Source: Sphingopyxis sp. PET50
GTDB lineage: Bacteria > Pseudomonadota > Alphaproteobacteria > Sphingomonadales > Sphingomonadaceae
NCBI RefSeq assembly: GCF_025244705.1
Contig: NZ_CP104207.1
Span: 1,798,001 to 1,862,000, forward strand
Direction: 5' to 3'
Length of the DNA stretch: 64,000 nt
Shown in pieces: positions 20,756 to 31,850 of this stretch. Numbering within the stretch: the stretch's first letter is position 1; each line of letters starts with the position of its first letter. Both the position numbers and the translations under genes were made by a program. Below the pieces are notes generated by a model. It was not told the DNA's origin and did not search any database. It saw only the letters and a list, made by a program, of their open reading frames with translations.

Positions 20756-22495
20756 ATGATACCGGGTTTTCGGAATGGCGAAGTGGCCGAGCTGGTTCGG
20801 ATCGGGCTCGGGAGAAAGGCCATGACCCCCGAACCCGACTTCGATCCGACCATTCCCGGCCTGATCGGCCATTTTGCCCGGAAATATGGTGATGCCGATG
20901 CGCTCGTGCGCGATGGCCGACGGGTCAGTTTTCGCGATCTCGACCGGCAATCGGCCGCCGCCGCCAAGGCGCTGCTCGCACTCGGCGTCGGCAAGGGATC
21001 GCGGATCGCGATCATGGCGCCGCCCTGCCCCGAATTCGTCGTCGCGGTCCTCGCGGCCGGACGGATCGGCGCGATCGCCGACCCGCTCAGCACCCTCTAT
21101 CAGGCGCCCGAATTGCGCTGGGTCCTCGCCAATGCCGAGTTCGACCATCTGATCGTCGCCGACACCTTCCTGCGGCACGATTATCTCGCGCGGCTCGAAG
21201 AGGCGCTGCCGGACCTTGTCACATCCACGGGCGCGCCGCTTTATCTCGAGGCGGCGCCGCGGCTGCGCCATATCCATGTGATCGGTGCCGGGGCGCGGCC
21301 CTGGTCGCAGTCGTTCGACACGCTGTTGGAGGGGCATGCCGCGATCAGCGACGCGATGCTCGAACAGGTCGAAGCGATGGTGACGCCCGCCGATCCCGCC
21401 TGCATCATCCATACGTCGGGAAGTACCGCGACGCCCAAGGGCGTGGTCCACGGCCACGGCCCGCTGGTCCGCCACAGCTGGCAGATGGGCATGGAGTTCA
21501 CCCCCTTCGGCCATGGCGACCGCGTCGTCACCACCCGCGCGATGTTCTGGGTCGCGGGTTTCGTCGCGACCCTGTTCTACAGCCTGAACAATGGCGCCTG
21601 CCTGATCACGACCAGCGACGGGTCGCCCGCCAATGTCCTGAAGCTGATCGAGGAGGAGGGCGGCAACGCGCTTGCCGGCGATTCGGGCTGGTTCGATGTG
21701 CTCGGCCAGTCCGACGAACTGAAAGGCGCGGGGCTGGGCGTGGTGCGGCTCAACATGGACAGCGCCGGGGTCGTGCGCAACGGCCGCTTTCTCAGCGATC
21801 ATCTGACCGCGCGGATCGGCGCACCGGTCGCGCATCCGAACGAACGTTTCGCCCGGACCTTCGGCATGACCGAGGCGCTCGGCGGCCATACGTCGGCGCG
21901 CTGGAACGAATTCCTGCCCGAAGACCGCCCCTTCTGGCAGGGCCGCGCGGTACCCGGCGTCGAGCTGAAGATCGTCGATCCCGAGACGCGGCGCGCCCTG
22001 CCCCCCGGCGAGATCGGCGAATTGCTGGTGCGCGGCTATTGCCTGATGCTCGGCCTCAACGGGCGCGAGCGGCACGAGACATTCGACGCCGAGGGCTATT
22101 ATGCGACCGGCGACCTCTGCCTGCTCGACGCCGACGGCTATCTGAAGTTCGAGGCGCGGCTGGGCGAGATGGTCAAGATCCACGGCGCCAATGTCGCGCC
22201 GATGGAGGTCGAGCTTGCGATGACCGGGCTGATGGGGATCGAGAAGGCTGGCGTCGTCGGTGTCCCGCAGGGCGGCGACATGATCCTCGTCGCCGCGGTC
22301 CTGATGGCGCCCGGCCGCGAGCTCGACGAGACCGCGGTGATCGCCGACCTCAAGGGCAAGCTTTCCTCCTTCAAGGTTCCGAAGCGCATCGTAGCGCTCG
22401 ACGAGGCCAGCCTGCCCGCCACCGGATCGGGCAAGATCAAGAAGGCCGAACTGGCGGCCCTGATGGCCGATCGGCTGAACCAGGCCTCGCGATAA
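20756..22495 (+). CDS. AMP-dependent acyl-CoA synthetase
   Basis: Intact, 579 residues from the ATG after GGAGAGG. Core motifs HTSGSTATPKGVVHGHG, FGMTEALGGHTS, YYATGDLCLLD and, at the C-terminus, SFKVPKRI followed by PATGSGKIKKAEL with the catalytic lysine. Class I adenylate-forming enzyme of the cyclohexanecarboxylate/2,3-dihydroxybenzoate-like branch. It converts a free acid into its CoA ester. Third of four ligases in the island; it precedes the MaoC-like hydratase, which carries its own operator. Confidence 0.9.
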   Translation: MIPGFRNGEVAELVRIGLGRKAMTPEPDFDPTIPGLIGHFARKYGDADALVRDGRRVSFRDLDRQSAAAAKALLALGVGKGSRIAIMAPPCPEFVVAVLAAGRIGAIADPLSTLYQAPELRWVLANAEFDHLIVADTFLRHDYLARLEEALPDLVTSTGAPLYLEAAPRLRHIHVIGAGARPWSQSFDTLLEGHAAISDAMLEQVEAMVTPADPACIIHTSGSTATPKGVVHGHGPLVRHSWQMGMEFTPFGHGDRVVTTRAMFWVAGFVATLFYSLNNGACLITTSDGSPANVLKLIEEEGGNALAGDSGWFDVLGQSDELKGAGLGVVRLNMDSAGVVRNGRFLSDHLTARIGAPVAHPNERFARTFGMTEALGGHTSARWNEFLPEDRPFWQGRAVPGVELKIVDPETRRALPPGEIGELLVRGYCLMLGLNGRERHETFDAEGYYATGDLCLLDADGYLKFEARLGEMVKIHGANVAPMEVELAMTGLMGIEKAGVVGVPQGGDMILVAAVLMAPGRELDETAVIADLKGKLSSFKVPKRIVALDEASLPATGSGKIKKAELAALMADRLNQASR

Positions 22496-22507
22496 TCATA
22501 TAACGAA
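22492..22507 (+). promoter_or_regulatory. Putative shared operator upstream of MaoC-like gene
   Basis: Plus strand reads ATAATCATATAACGAA, immediately after the stop codon of the ligase and about 75 bp before the next ATG. Confidence 0.5.
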
Positions 22508-22579
22508 TTTACTTGATTCGCCTTCACCACCTCTGCAAGGATTCGCGGGCAAAGATCGAACAGAGAAGCGAGAGGACAG

Positions 22580-23836
22580 ATGGCCGAAGCCAAGACGAAA
22601 GACCCGGCAAGCACCTATGGCATCCTGACCGACGAAGGGATCGCGAAGCTGCGCGAGCGCATCGGCATCCAGGTCAACAAGCCCACGCCGCCGCACAATT
22701 ATGAAGTGACGTGGGACGGCACCCGCCATTTCGCCTTCGGTTACGGCGACGACAATCCGCTCTGGTGCGACAAGCATTATGGCGAGCAGACCCGCTGGGG
22801 CGGGCTGATCGCGCCGCCGAACTTCCTCTACACCATGGGCGTCTCCGACGCGCCGCCGATCACGCCAGAGGTGAAAGCGATGATGAAGGGCGACCCGCTC
22901 GCCGGGCTCGGCTCCTATCAGGCGCAGATGGAATTCGAATGGTGGCGCCCGCTGCGCCTCGGCGACCAGCTCAAGCAGCGGTTCGCGCTGATCGGCGTCC
23001 AGGTGAACGACAAGAGCGGCTTTGCGGGCCGCACCGTGTCGGAGATCAACGGTTATATCTATCGCAACCAGAATGACGAACTGCACGCGATCCAGCGTGG
23101 CACCTGGATCCGCGCCGAGCGCCATGCGTCGAAGGAAAAGAAGAAGGAATACGACCTTCCGATCCCCTATACCGACGCCCAGCTCGCCGAGATCGACGCC
23201 TGCTATGCCGCCGAAACGCTGCGCGGCGCCGAAACGCGTTATTGGGAAGATGTGATCGAGGGCGAGGAATTGCAGACGATCGTCCGCGGTCCGCTGCGCA
23301 CCAGCGACCTCGTCGTCTGGCACGTCGGCTGGGGCATGCAGCTCACCCCGCCGGGCGCCTTCCGCCAGAGCTGGAAAATCCGCGCCAAGGTGCCCGGGCT
23401 CTATACCCCGAACGAATTGAACGTCCCCGACACGGTACAGCGCCTGCACTGGGAAAAGGCGTGGGCGAACGAGCTCGGCATCCCTATCCCCTACGACTAT
23501 GGCGGGCTGCGCGAGACCTTCCTGACCAATATCTGCACCAACTGGATGGGCGACGACGGCTGGCTGTGGAAGATGTCGTGCCAGCACCGCAAATTCGTCT
23601 ACACCGGCGACACCTATTGGATCAAAGGCAAGGTCCGCCGGAAGGCGCAGGAAGGAGGCCGCAACGAGGTCCATCTCGACATCTGGGTCGAGAACCAGCA
23701 CGGCACGGTGGTTTCGCCGGGCCATGCGGTGATCCTGCTGCCGACGCGCGACACGCCCGTCGAGCTGCCGAAGCCGACGAAGGAGAATATCGACGAAATG
23801 TACGCCTATGAAGTCGAGCGGCTGCAGCAAAGATAA
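22580..23836 (+). CDS. MaoC/FAS1-like double hot-dog dehydratase (hydratase)
   Basis: Intact, 418 residues. N-terminal MaoC_dehydrat_N-like hot-dog with FGYGDDNPLWCD and WGGLIAPPNFLYTMG, then a second region from about residue 210 with WEDVIEGEELQTIVRGPLRTSD, also hot-dog-like. The D-x4-5-H catalytic pair of R-hydratases is only partly visible (DNPLWCDKHY), so activity is not proven. Relatives hydrate enoyl-CoA in steroid or terpenoid side-chain degradation. The gene is followed after 7 bp by an enoyl-CoA hydratase, forming a two-gene operon. Confidence 0.8.
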   Translation: MAEAKTKDPASTYGILTDEGIAKLRERIGIQVNKPTPPHNYEVTWDGTRHFAFGYGDDNPLWCDKHYGEQTRWGGLIAPPNFLYTMGVSDAPPITPEVKAMMKGDPLAGLGSYQAQMEFEWWRPLRLGDQLKQRFALIGVQVNDKSGFAGRTVSEINGYIYRNQNDELHAIQRGTWIRAERHASKEKKKEYDLPIPYTDAQLAEIDACYAAETLRGAETRYWEDVIEGEELQTIVRGPLRTSDLVVWHVGWGMQLTPPGAFRQSWKIRAKVPGLYTPNELNVPDTVQRLHWEKAWANELGIPIPYDYGGLRETFLTNICTNWMGDDGWLWKMSCQHRKFVYTGDTYWIKGKVRRKAQEGGRNEVHLDIWVENQHGTVVSPGHAVILLPTRDTPVELPKPTKENIDEMYAYEVERLQQR

Positions 23837-23843
23837 CGGCGGG

Positions 23844-24609
23844 ATGACATACGAACATATCCGCTACGAAAAGCGCGGGGCCGTCGCGCTCATCACCTAT
23901 GACAAGCAGGAGCGCCGCAACGCCTGGAGCCCGCCGCTCTACCGCGAGACCGAGGCGGCGATCGAAGCGGCGAACGCCGACGACGCGGTCGGCGCCATCG
24001 TGCTGACCCACGAAGGCCCGATCTTTTGTGCCGAGCACCGATTTCAAGGCAGGGCCGGAGGTCGATCCCGACACCGGCCGGAAACTCAACATCGCGCAGA
24101 TCTGCATGATGCAGGACATAGGCTGGATCCACCTGCTCGCGCGCTCGAAACCGATGGTCGGCGCGGTCCACGGCGCCGCGATCGGGCTGGGCGTCACCCA
24201 GCTCCTGCCGATGGACATCCGCATCGGCGGCGAAGGCTCGACGTGGAGCTTCCCCTTCCTGTCATTGGGCTACATGCCCGAACTCGGCTGCACCGCGCTG
24301 CTGCCGCGGCTCGTCGGCTATGGCCGCGCGCTCGACATCTGCCTCACCTCGCAGCAGCTGAGCGCGGCCGAGGCGAAGGAGATCGGACTCATCACGCGCA
24401 TCGTCCCCGACGACAAGGTGATCGAAGAAGCTGTCGCGGTCGCCGAAAAGCTGGCCAGCGTACCGCGGCTCCAGATGCGGCTGACGCGCAATCTGTTCCG
24501 GGCGAATGCCCTGGAACCCGATACCAACGCCTATCTGCAGCGCGAAACCGACGCCTTCATCGAAATGCTCCGCGCCGCGAAGCGCGCCCGAGAGGCGGCG
24601 AAGGAATAG
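23844..24609 (+). CDS. Enoyl-CoA hydratase/isomerase (frame break)
   Basis: About 254 residues. Removing A24034 restores FCAGTDFKAG, the oxyanion-hole and CoA-binding stretch of the crotonase fold. Second half shows GAVHGAAIGLGVTQLLPMDIRIG and LGYMPELGCTALLPRLVGYGRA, with Glu of PELG as a probable catalytic residue. It adds water across, or shifts, the double bond of an enoyl-CoA. It is linked to the MaoC-like gene and is followed by repeat copy A. Confidence 0.88.
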
Positions 24610-24647
24610 GGCAACCGCAGGCGCGCATCTGCCATCCCGTAAAATAG

Positions 24648-25106
24648 GGCGATTATATCCGCCGCAAACCGGCGTGCCGAGGGCGGCTTTGGGGTGGAAG
24701 GCGGACGTTCGGATAAACGCCACGCCCTCCCCTTCAGGGGAGGGCAGCGAGACTTGGCAGCTTGCTGCCTAGCCGCAGCGGGTGGGGTCCATCGGCCTTG
24801 CGCAAGGCCGATGGACCCCACCCCAACCCCCTCCCCTGAAGGGGAGGGGCTTTACTTCCGCCACCGCCCGCTAACTGCCATTGAACCGCCCGCGCCAGAA
24901 AAGGCTTTCCTAATAAATCCCGCCATGATCTACCCTTGCGGATGACCGCGTCGCTTGCTCCGCAGATCACCTCTCCGGCGTCCCGCGCGCATCCTTGGCT
25001 TAAAGCGACAAAGGAGACATTCCGGACGCGTCCGTCCGTATCTTTTGTCTCCTTACGCCCGCAACCCGCCGTTCAGCGGCCGTGTTCGCAAAAGGCATAA
25101 CCGCCA
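24648..25106. repeat. MITE-like palindromic element, copy A (enlarged)
   Basis: Imperfect terminal inverted repeats: left GGCGATTATATCCGCCGCAAAC (24648-24669 as far as visible) and right end 25085-25106, whose complement starts GGCGGTTATGCC. The core has two CTCCCCTTCAGGGGAGGG-type hairpins, a small palindrome GGCAGCTTGCTGCC and a long palindrome around GGCCTTGCGCAAGGCC. It is about 193 bp longer than copies C and D, due to extra sequence between about 24860 and 25060 that itself contains an inverted repeat (GGAGACA...TGTCTCC). No gene is seen in the 24610-25162 gap. Confidence 0.75.
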
Positions 25107-25142
25107 AAAAAAGGCCGGACAGCTTGCGCCGCCCGGCCTTGC
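25106..25142 (-). terminator. Rho-independent terminator of the TonB receptor gene
   Basis: On the minus strand an AAGGCCGG arm pairs with CCGGCCTT and is followed by a run of T (25107-25113). It lies about 20 bp after the receptor stop at 25163. Confidence 0.8.
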
Positions 25143-25162
25143 CCCCTTTGCCGTGTGCGCCG

Positions 25163-27706
25163 TCAGTCGGCGTCGGCGCCGAACCGGTATTTGAGCGATG
25201 CGCCCCACATCCGCGGCGCGGCGTAGATTTCGCCGAGGATGCCCAGCGACGAATTCTGCATCAGATTGTTGGTACCGATGCGATAGACCTCCTTGGTGAC
25301 GTTGGTCACGAACAGGCCGAGATCGACCGGCTGGCCGCCGACGTTCTTCCAGCTCAGATTGAGGTCGACCGTCGTGAAGGGAGCTTCGATTGACTGCGGA
25401 TTCAATACGCTGGTGTCGCTGTAGGACACGCTCGACTGGTGATAAAGCTGACCGCCGAAACTGATCTCGCCTAGATTATTGCCCAGCGGCAGTTCATAGT
25501 CGAACGTCAGCGAATATTGGGTCTTCGGCACCGAGTTGAAGCGGTTGTCCGAACAGAAGCCGACGGTGGTAGTCTGCGTCGGGTCGCAGGGATTGCCGAT
25601 GGCGATCGGCGTCTGCCGATCGAATTTCGCATCGGTATAGGCAAAGGTGCCGCCGAGCGTCAGCCCCTCGACCGGGATCAGCGTCACCTCTGCCTCGATA
25701 CCCTTGATCCGCGCATTGTTCACATTCTGCACCGACGAGACCGGCACCGGCCCCGGCAGCACGACATTCTTCTGAATATTCTTGTACCGGTCGGTGTAGG
25801 CGGCAAGGTTCGCGCGCAGAAAGACGTCGTCGAAACGGAAGTCCGCCTTCACACCGACTTCGAACGACACGTCGGTTTCCGGATTATAGGCCGGATCGAC
25901 CCCCGGAGGGGCGGTGCCGTTCACGCCGCCGGGACGATACCCCTTGCTGACCTTGGCATAGAACATCTGCCCCGCGTCGGTCTTGTATGTCGCGCTAGGC
26001 CGACCAGGTCGTGGCGTTGAACTTGCCGTCGCGGACGATGCAATTGCCCGGTCCGCTGGAATAGAGCACCGATCCGGCGCCATAGGTCACGCACTGGCCG
26101 TGCGGGATCGGGGCGAAGGTCGCGGCGACGACCTGGTTCGCGACCATGCCGGCGGCAGATTGCCGCCGAAGGGACCGGTCAGGAAGTTGAACAGCGCCTG
26201 CTGCCCGCCGTCGATCGGGCTGAGATAGGTGTTCTGTTCCGAATGGATCTTGTCCCAAGTGTGGCGCAGCCCGCCGTTGATACTGAAGTTGTCGGTGATA
26301 TCATATTCCAGCGAGCCATAGATGGCGCGCGACTTGGTCGTGATGTCGTTGACGCCGACGCGGTTCAGGATCGCGACGTTGATCGTCGCATTTTCCAGCC
26401 GGCCCCGCGGGGCGCTGTTCGTCCATGTAGAAGCCGAGCGCGAAGTTGAGCTTGTCGTCGAGCAACTGGCCCGCAATCCGCAACTCCTCGCTATACTGTT
26501 CCTGGTTGGTGAACAGCAGTCCGCCCGGGCAGGCCGAGTGGCAGGTCAGCACCGCCGCCCCATTGCTCGCCGCGAAGTTCGACGCCTCGTCCTCGCGCTC
26601 GCGGATATAACCGAAGACATTCTTGACCTGGATATTGTCCGAAATGTCGGCGGTCGTGGTGTTGACGATATAAAGATTCTTGCGCTCGCTATACGTCGGG
26701 TCGACCTGCGATATCTGGCGGATGCCCCGCGCCTTCTGTGCGGCGAGCTGCGATTGCAGCGAGGCGAGATAGTCCGGCGCGCTGAGCGGCGTCAGCCCGG
26801 GGCGGAACGGCACCACGCTGCCATTCTGGTCGATTCCATACCCCCCCGCGAACAGGAAGGAAAATTGTCCGATCGCGGGCAACAGGCCCGACGCCGCGGG
26901 GTTCAACCCGGCAAAGATCACCGCCGTGCCATTGTCGTGGGTGCGCTGGTACGACACGACGGTCGTATTCTCCAGCCCTTCGACCGGCCGCAGGGTCAGC
27001 CCGCCGCGAAACGATTCATATTTGACGTCGTCGAGCTTCTGCCCGTTGAAGACATTGGTCGTGAAGCCGGACCGGCGGGCGGTTTCGAACGCGACGCGCG
27101 CGAGTACCTTGTCCTCGACGATCGGCACGTTGATCGCGCCATTGAAGGTACGCAGGCCATAATTGCCCAGCTTGCCGGTCAGATAGCCGCCGAAATCCTC
27201 CTTCGGCAATTGCGGCGTCACCATGACGTTGCCGCCGTCGGTGACGCGGCCGAAGTTGACGCCCTGCGGGCCGCGCAGGACCTGGACATTGGCGAGGTCG
27301 AAGAACTGGCCCTGCGTCAGCCGGGCGATCGGGACTTCGTTGAAATAGGTGATGACCGCCGGGAACACCGTCCCGAACGAAAAGCCCTGCCCGCGGATCG
27401 TATAGGTCAGGTTGTTACGGTCGGAAACCGATGCGGTGACGTTCAGGCCCGGCGTGCTCTGGACGAGGTCGACGGGGTTGAACGTGCCCTTCGCCTCGAG
27501 CGTTTCGGGCAACAGCACCGACACCGCGACGGGCACGTCCTGCAGACGCTCTTCCTGGCGGCGCGCGGTGACGACGATGTCGTTCAGCCCGACGCTTTCC
27601 TCGGCCTCGGGCGCTGCCGCCGGAGCTTCCTGAAAGGCAAAGGCCGGCTGCGCGAGCATCATGCTCGCAGTGCTTAGGCAAACAGCATGGCTTTCCAATG
27701 ACGCAT
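25163..27706 (-). CDS. TonB-dependent outer-membrane receptor (several frame breaks)
   Basis: About 847 residues once frames are joined at about 27675, 26416, 26150 and 25996. The probable start at 27706 gives a signal peptide MRHWKAMLFA...MMLAQPAFA; the first break lies inside it. Then comes the plug domain with VGLNDIVVTARRQEERLQDVPVAVSV as TonB-box region and QVLRGPQGVNFGR. Removing T26416 gives MDERAPRGRLEN. The beta barrel shows KVSKGYRPGG and ends in a C-terminal aromatic strand (LKYRFG). It imports a substrate across the outer membrane with TonB energy. Iron-siderophore uptake is possible, but the setting favours the catabolic substrate. An operator lies about 100 bp upstream. Confidence 0.88.
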
Positions 27707-27802
27707 GGGTTCTCCCTCCCAATCCGGGCTCTGCGGCCCATCCTCTTTGAGTCTCCGTTTTCGGAGTTCGGAAAATCCTAGCGCCGCCGCTTCGCCTGTC
27801 AA

Positions 27803-27820
27803 TATCGTATATATAATTCG
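27803..27820 (-). promoter_or_regulatory. Putative shared operator upstream of the TonB receptor at 25163
   Basis: Minus strand reads CGAATTATATATACGATA, a weaker match (AATTATATATACG) to the motif, about 100 bp before the receptor start and just after the MFS gene end. Confidence 0.4.
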
Positions 27821-27851
27821 GTGAATTAATACGAATATCGCGCGATTCGCG

Positions 27852-29058
27852 TCAGGACGCCTCGCGCGCCAGTTCGGGCGGGCGGCCGAGCGACAGCACC
27901 AGACCGACCGCCACCGCGACGCCCGCGATCAGCATCATCAGCGTCGCATCGTAGCTGCCCATCGCGTCGAACGCCTTGCCGGCCGCCCAGGACGAGGTGC
28001 CGACCGCGAAGCCATAGGTGCTGATCAGGATCGCGAAGACGAGACCGTAGCGGCGAAGTCCGAAATAGCGGCTCGACATATAGGCAACGACGTCGACCTC
28101 GCTCCCCATCGCCACGCCGATCAGAACGGCGAGCGCGACGGCGCTGCGATAGTCGAGCGGGATGAGCAGCAGCCACAGGCACGCCAGCGCCGGCAGGCTG
28201 AAGGCGCAGGCCGCGACCAGCCGCGTCGGCAACAGGTCGAACAACAGGCCCGTGCCGAGCCGCCCCGCGATCATCGCCGGCTCGATGAACAGCGCCACGG
28301 TCGCCGCGACATCGCGGCTGAGCCCGGCATCGGCGAGCATCGGCTGGAGGTGGACGATGAAGGTGCCGACGCAGGACGCGATGAACAGAAAGGCGACAAG
28401 CAGGCGCCAGAGGATCGTCGACCCGATCACCTCGCGCCAGTCGGCCTTGGGCGGCTCCGCGGCCTGCGCGGCTGGCCCCTCGCGCGGCAGGAACAGCCAG
28501 CACGGCAGGAACATCAGGACAAAGGCGCAGGCCGCCATCGCCGGATAGACGCCTAGCCAGCCCGAAATGGCGCTCGAAGGCGAGGACGATCGAGGGAATG
28601 GTGCTGACCAGCACCCCGGCGCCCGCGAGCGAGGTCGCGAGCGCAAGCCCGCGCCGCCGGGTGAAGTTCTGGACGATCAGCTTGGTGAAAACGATCGAAC
28701 TGGCGGCAAATCCGAGCAGGCTGAACAGGATATATCCCAGATACCAGGTCCAGATCGGACCGCCCGCGAGGCCGAGCAATGCGGTACCCAGCGCCCAGCC
28801 CGCGATGCCGGGCAAGGCTATGGCGCGCGCGCTGTAACGATCGACGAGCGTGCCCAGAAAGATGTTGGTGAACGGATGGACGACGCTCGAAATGGTGAGC
28901 GCAAAGGCGATGTCGCCGCGGCTCCAGCCATAAGCGTCGCCGAGCGGCTTCACCATCGCGCCGACGACGTGGAAATGGACCCCGACGATCGCGATCGCGA
29001 TCGTCGCGGCGAACAATATGCCGAGACTGCGAAGCGATCCGGACTCGAGCGCCGCCAT
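27852..29058 (-). CDS. Major facilitator superfamily transporter (frame break)
   Basis: About 401 residues, with about 12 hydrophobic segments. Removing T28574 (plus strand) restores LAFGAISGWLGVYP in the middle. The loop after TM2, FLGTLVDRYSARAIALPG, matches the MFS motif G-x3-D-R-x-G/S. Related to monocarboxylate/oxalate-formate-type carriers. It begins 13 bp after the TonB receptor gene at 29072, so the pair probably carries one compound across outer and inner membranes. The direction (uptake) is inferred from context. Confidence 0.85.
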
Positions 29059-29071
29059 CACCGGCTCGTAA

Positions 29072-31479
29072 TCATTCTCCGCCGAACTTGTAGGTCAGGC
29101 GGACGCCATAGGTGCGCGGCATGCCGGGCGAATAGCCGGTGACACCCAGGCTGTTCTCGATCGCGAGCAGGCGCTGGAAATATTTCTTCTTCGTGATGTT
29201 CTGGGCATAGAGCGCGACCTCGACGTTCGGGTCCTCGAGCTGATAGGCGATCTGGCCGTTGAGCAGGCCATAGGCCGGAATCTTGGCGGTATCCTTGAAC
29301 TTTTCCTGATAGCCCGGACCGACGAGCGGTCCCGTCGTATATTGCTTGCTGCGCCACGAATAGTCGGCGCGCAGGTTGAGCTCGCCCGAACCGACCGGCA
29401 CCGTGTAATCGGCATAGAGCGAATAGGATTGCTTGGGCGCGAAGGAATAGGGCGTGTCGGTCACGTCCTGGAACACCGTCAGCGACAGCGGGATGGTGAA
29501 ATCCTTGAACTTCGGATCGAGGAAGGTCGCCGATACGCCGAGTTGCAGGCCGTCGGTGGGCTGCACCGTCAGTTCGGTCTCCAGCCCGCGAATGCGCGCC
29601 GTCGCCGCGTTGACGATCGAGTTCGACAGCACGCCGTTCACGATCGCGGGCACCGTCCGCTGGATGTCGTCGTAATTGGTCTGGAAGATCGCCGTGTTCA
29701 GGCGCAGGCGGCGGTCGAAAAGATCGAGCTTGAAGCCGAATTCATAGTCGACGACCGTTTCGGGGTTGAACACCAGCGGGGTCGTTCCGGTCGCGCGCGG
29801 GTTGAACCCGCTAGCGCGGCTCGCCTTGCTGGTTTTGATGTACAGGAAGACATTCTCGTTCGGACGCCAGTCGAAACCCGCCGTGTAGGACCAGTAATCG
29901 AAGGTCGCCTTGGTGAGCTTCTCGCACGGATCGCCCGGATTGACGATCAGGCTGCAGACGAAGGTGCCGTCCGGGAGCCCGGTGACCGCGTCGGTGTTCT
30001 CCTGCCGGTTGCGGCTCAGGATCGACCTTTTGTCCTCGGTATAGCGCAGGCCGCCGGTGAAGCGCAGTTCATCGGTGAGGTTGAAGTTGAACTGGCCGAA
30101 CCCGGCGTAGCTCTTGTTGTGGATGTCGCCGTCGTTATAGCCGAGCCGTAGCGCGTTCCCAGCGGAAAGGCCGAATAGCTTTTCGACAGGTCGGTGCCCT
30201 GCTCGGTGAAATAGAAGGCGCCGAGGATCAGTTGCAGCCGGTCGTCGAACGCCTTGGTCGACAGCTGCAATTCCTGCGAGAATTGCGTCTGGTTGATGAT
30301 GTTGCCGTCGCCGACGCGCAGCCCGCCCGTCAGCACATAGGGCGTACCGTCGTTGTCGGTCAGCGATTCGGTATCGACCCCCCGCCACGCGGTGATCGAC
30401 TTGATCGCGGTCGCATCGCTGATTTCATATTCGGTGGTGATGCCGACACCCCAGGATTCGGCCTTGCTGAACGGGATCAGGCTGAGCGCGACGTCGTAGA
30501 AATTGCTCTTGCCCAGAACGCTGACCGAATAATTGCCATAACTGTCGCCCGCCGCCGGACCCGTCACCGGGCACAGCGGGTTCGGGGTCGGCCCCGAACA
30601 GGTGGCGAGAACCGCCTGCGCCGTGCCGTTCAGATTGGCGCCGGTGGTGGGATTCCGGTCATAGCTTTTGAGGCCGACGATCTGACCCTGGCCTTTGCGG
30701 CTGGTATAGTCGCCGACCACGGTGACGGTCAGCCCGCTGCCCTCGGGCGCGATCAGCAGCGTGCCGCGCAGGAAGTCGACATTGTCGCCGCCGAGCGGCG
30801 TGTTGAAGCTGAGATTGCGGGCATAGCCGTCATTCTGGACATGCTGGCCGACCAGGCGCACCGCGATTTCGTCGCCCTGGATCGGCAGGTTCAACACGCC
30901 CGTGGTTTCCCAAGTGTCGAAATTGCCATAGCGCAGCCGCAGACTGCCGCCGAAGTCGCCGGTGGGCTTGTTCGAGATGATGCTGACCGCACCGCCCGTG
31001 GTGTTGCGCCCGAACAACGTCCCCTGCGCACCGCGCAGCACCTCGACCCGCTCGACATCGACGAAGTTGAACAGCGCGCCCGACGACCGCGCGATATAGA
31101 CGCCGTCGAAATATTGCCCCACCGCTTGGTCGAGCGCGAGCAGCGCGTCGGACGAGGACTGGCCGCGGATGCCGATGAAGGCCGAGGCCGGCTGGCCGGT
31201 CGACGGCTGCACGACGATACCGGGCACCAGCCGCGGCAGGGCCTCGATGCTCGTCACCTGCGCCTTGTCGAGCGTTTCGCCCGTCGGCACCGTCACCGCC
31301 ACCGGAGTCGATTGCAGGTTTTCCGACGTCTTGCGGGCGGTGACGACGATGTCCTCGATACCGACGCTATCCTGACCAGCCGACCCCTCGGGCTCGTCCT
31401 GCGCGAACGCCGGCGTTGACAGCAGCATCGCTCCGCCGACCATGACCCCGGAAAGCAGCTGATGCTTGAAGCTCATCAT
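29072..31479 (-). CDS. TonB-dependent outer-membrane receptor (one frame break)
   Basis: About 802 residues. Signal peptide ending AMLLSTPAFAQ, TonB-box region VGIEDIVVTARKTSENLQSTP, plug domain with FGRNTTGGAVSII, and a long beta barrel with GLRYTEDKRSI and KTSKASRASGFNPRA. The last strand ends VRLTYKFGGE. The frame breaks near 30141; restoring one G gives YGSGYNDGDIHNKSY. Of the Sphingomonas polycyclic/steroid-cluster receptor type by eye. It heads an operon with the MFS carrier. The operator lies about 190 bp upstream, leaving a long untranslated leader. Confidence 0.9.
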
Positions 31480-31665
31480 TATTAAATCCTCCCAAGATTC
31501 GTTCTTGTTGATCTTCCCTTTCCGTGCGGGCTGGCAGCCACCGCGCGATCGCGCCGCCTACCCGCCCGAACGGCAATATTCATGCTGGAGAGGCTTGTGC
31601 CGACAAGGCGGCCGATCGCACCGATCCGGTCATTTCCGCTCCCCACCCGGCTCGCTGCCGTGATT

Positions 31666-31686
31666 GTTGTATATATGATTATATTA
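31666..31686 (-). promoter_or_regulatory. Putative shared operator upstream of the TonB receptor at 29072
   Basis: Minus strand reads AATATAATCATATATACAAC, a very good match. The 31480-31850 gap has no gene; it holds this site and the one at 31766 for the opposite direction. Confidence 0.5.
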
Positions 31687-31765
31687 ATGACCCTGATTAG
31701 CGAGTCAACACACTTCGCGCCGTATCGCCCCCATGGAGGCCCGATGAGCGTCACGCCGGAGCGCA

Positions 31766-31782
31766 GATAATCATCTATCTAA
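31766..31782 (+). promoter_or_regulatory. Putative shared operator upstream of the AhpD-like gene
   Basis: Plus strand reads GATAATCATCTATCTAA, nearly identical to the sites at 20664 and 51121. It is about 70 bp before the ATG at 31851. Confidence 0.55.
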
Positions 31783-31850
31783 GTTATTTGATACTTGCAT
31801 CGCGCGAGCATCGCCGCCACTCTCCGTCGCCGGGAAGAGGAGAAACAGGG

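Noticed and set aside
24720..24860. CRISPR array
   Set aside because: The repeats are inverted and nested, not direct and evenly spaced; no cas genes are present.
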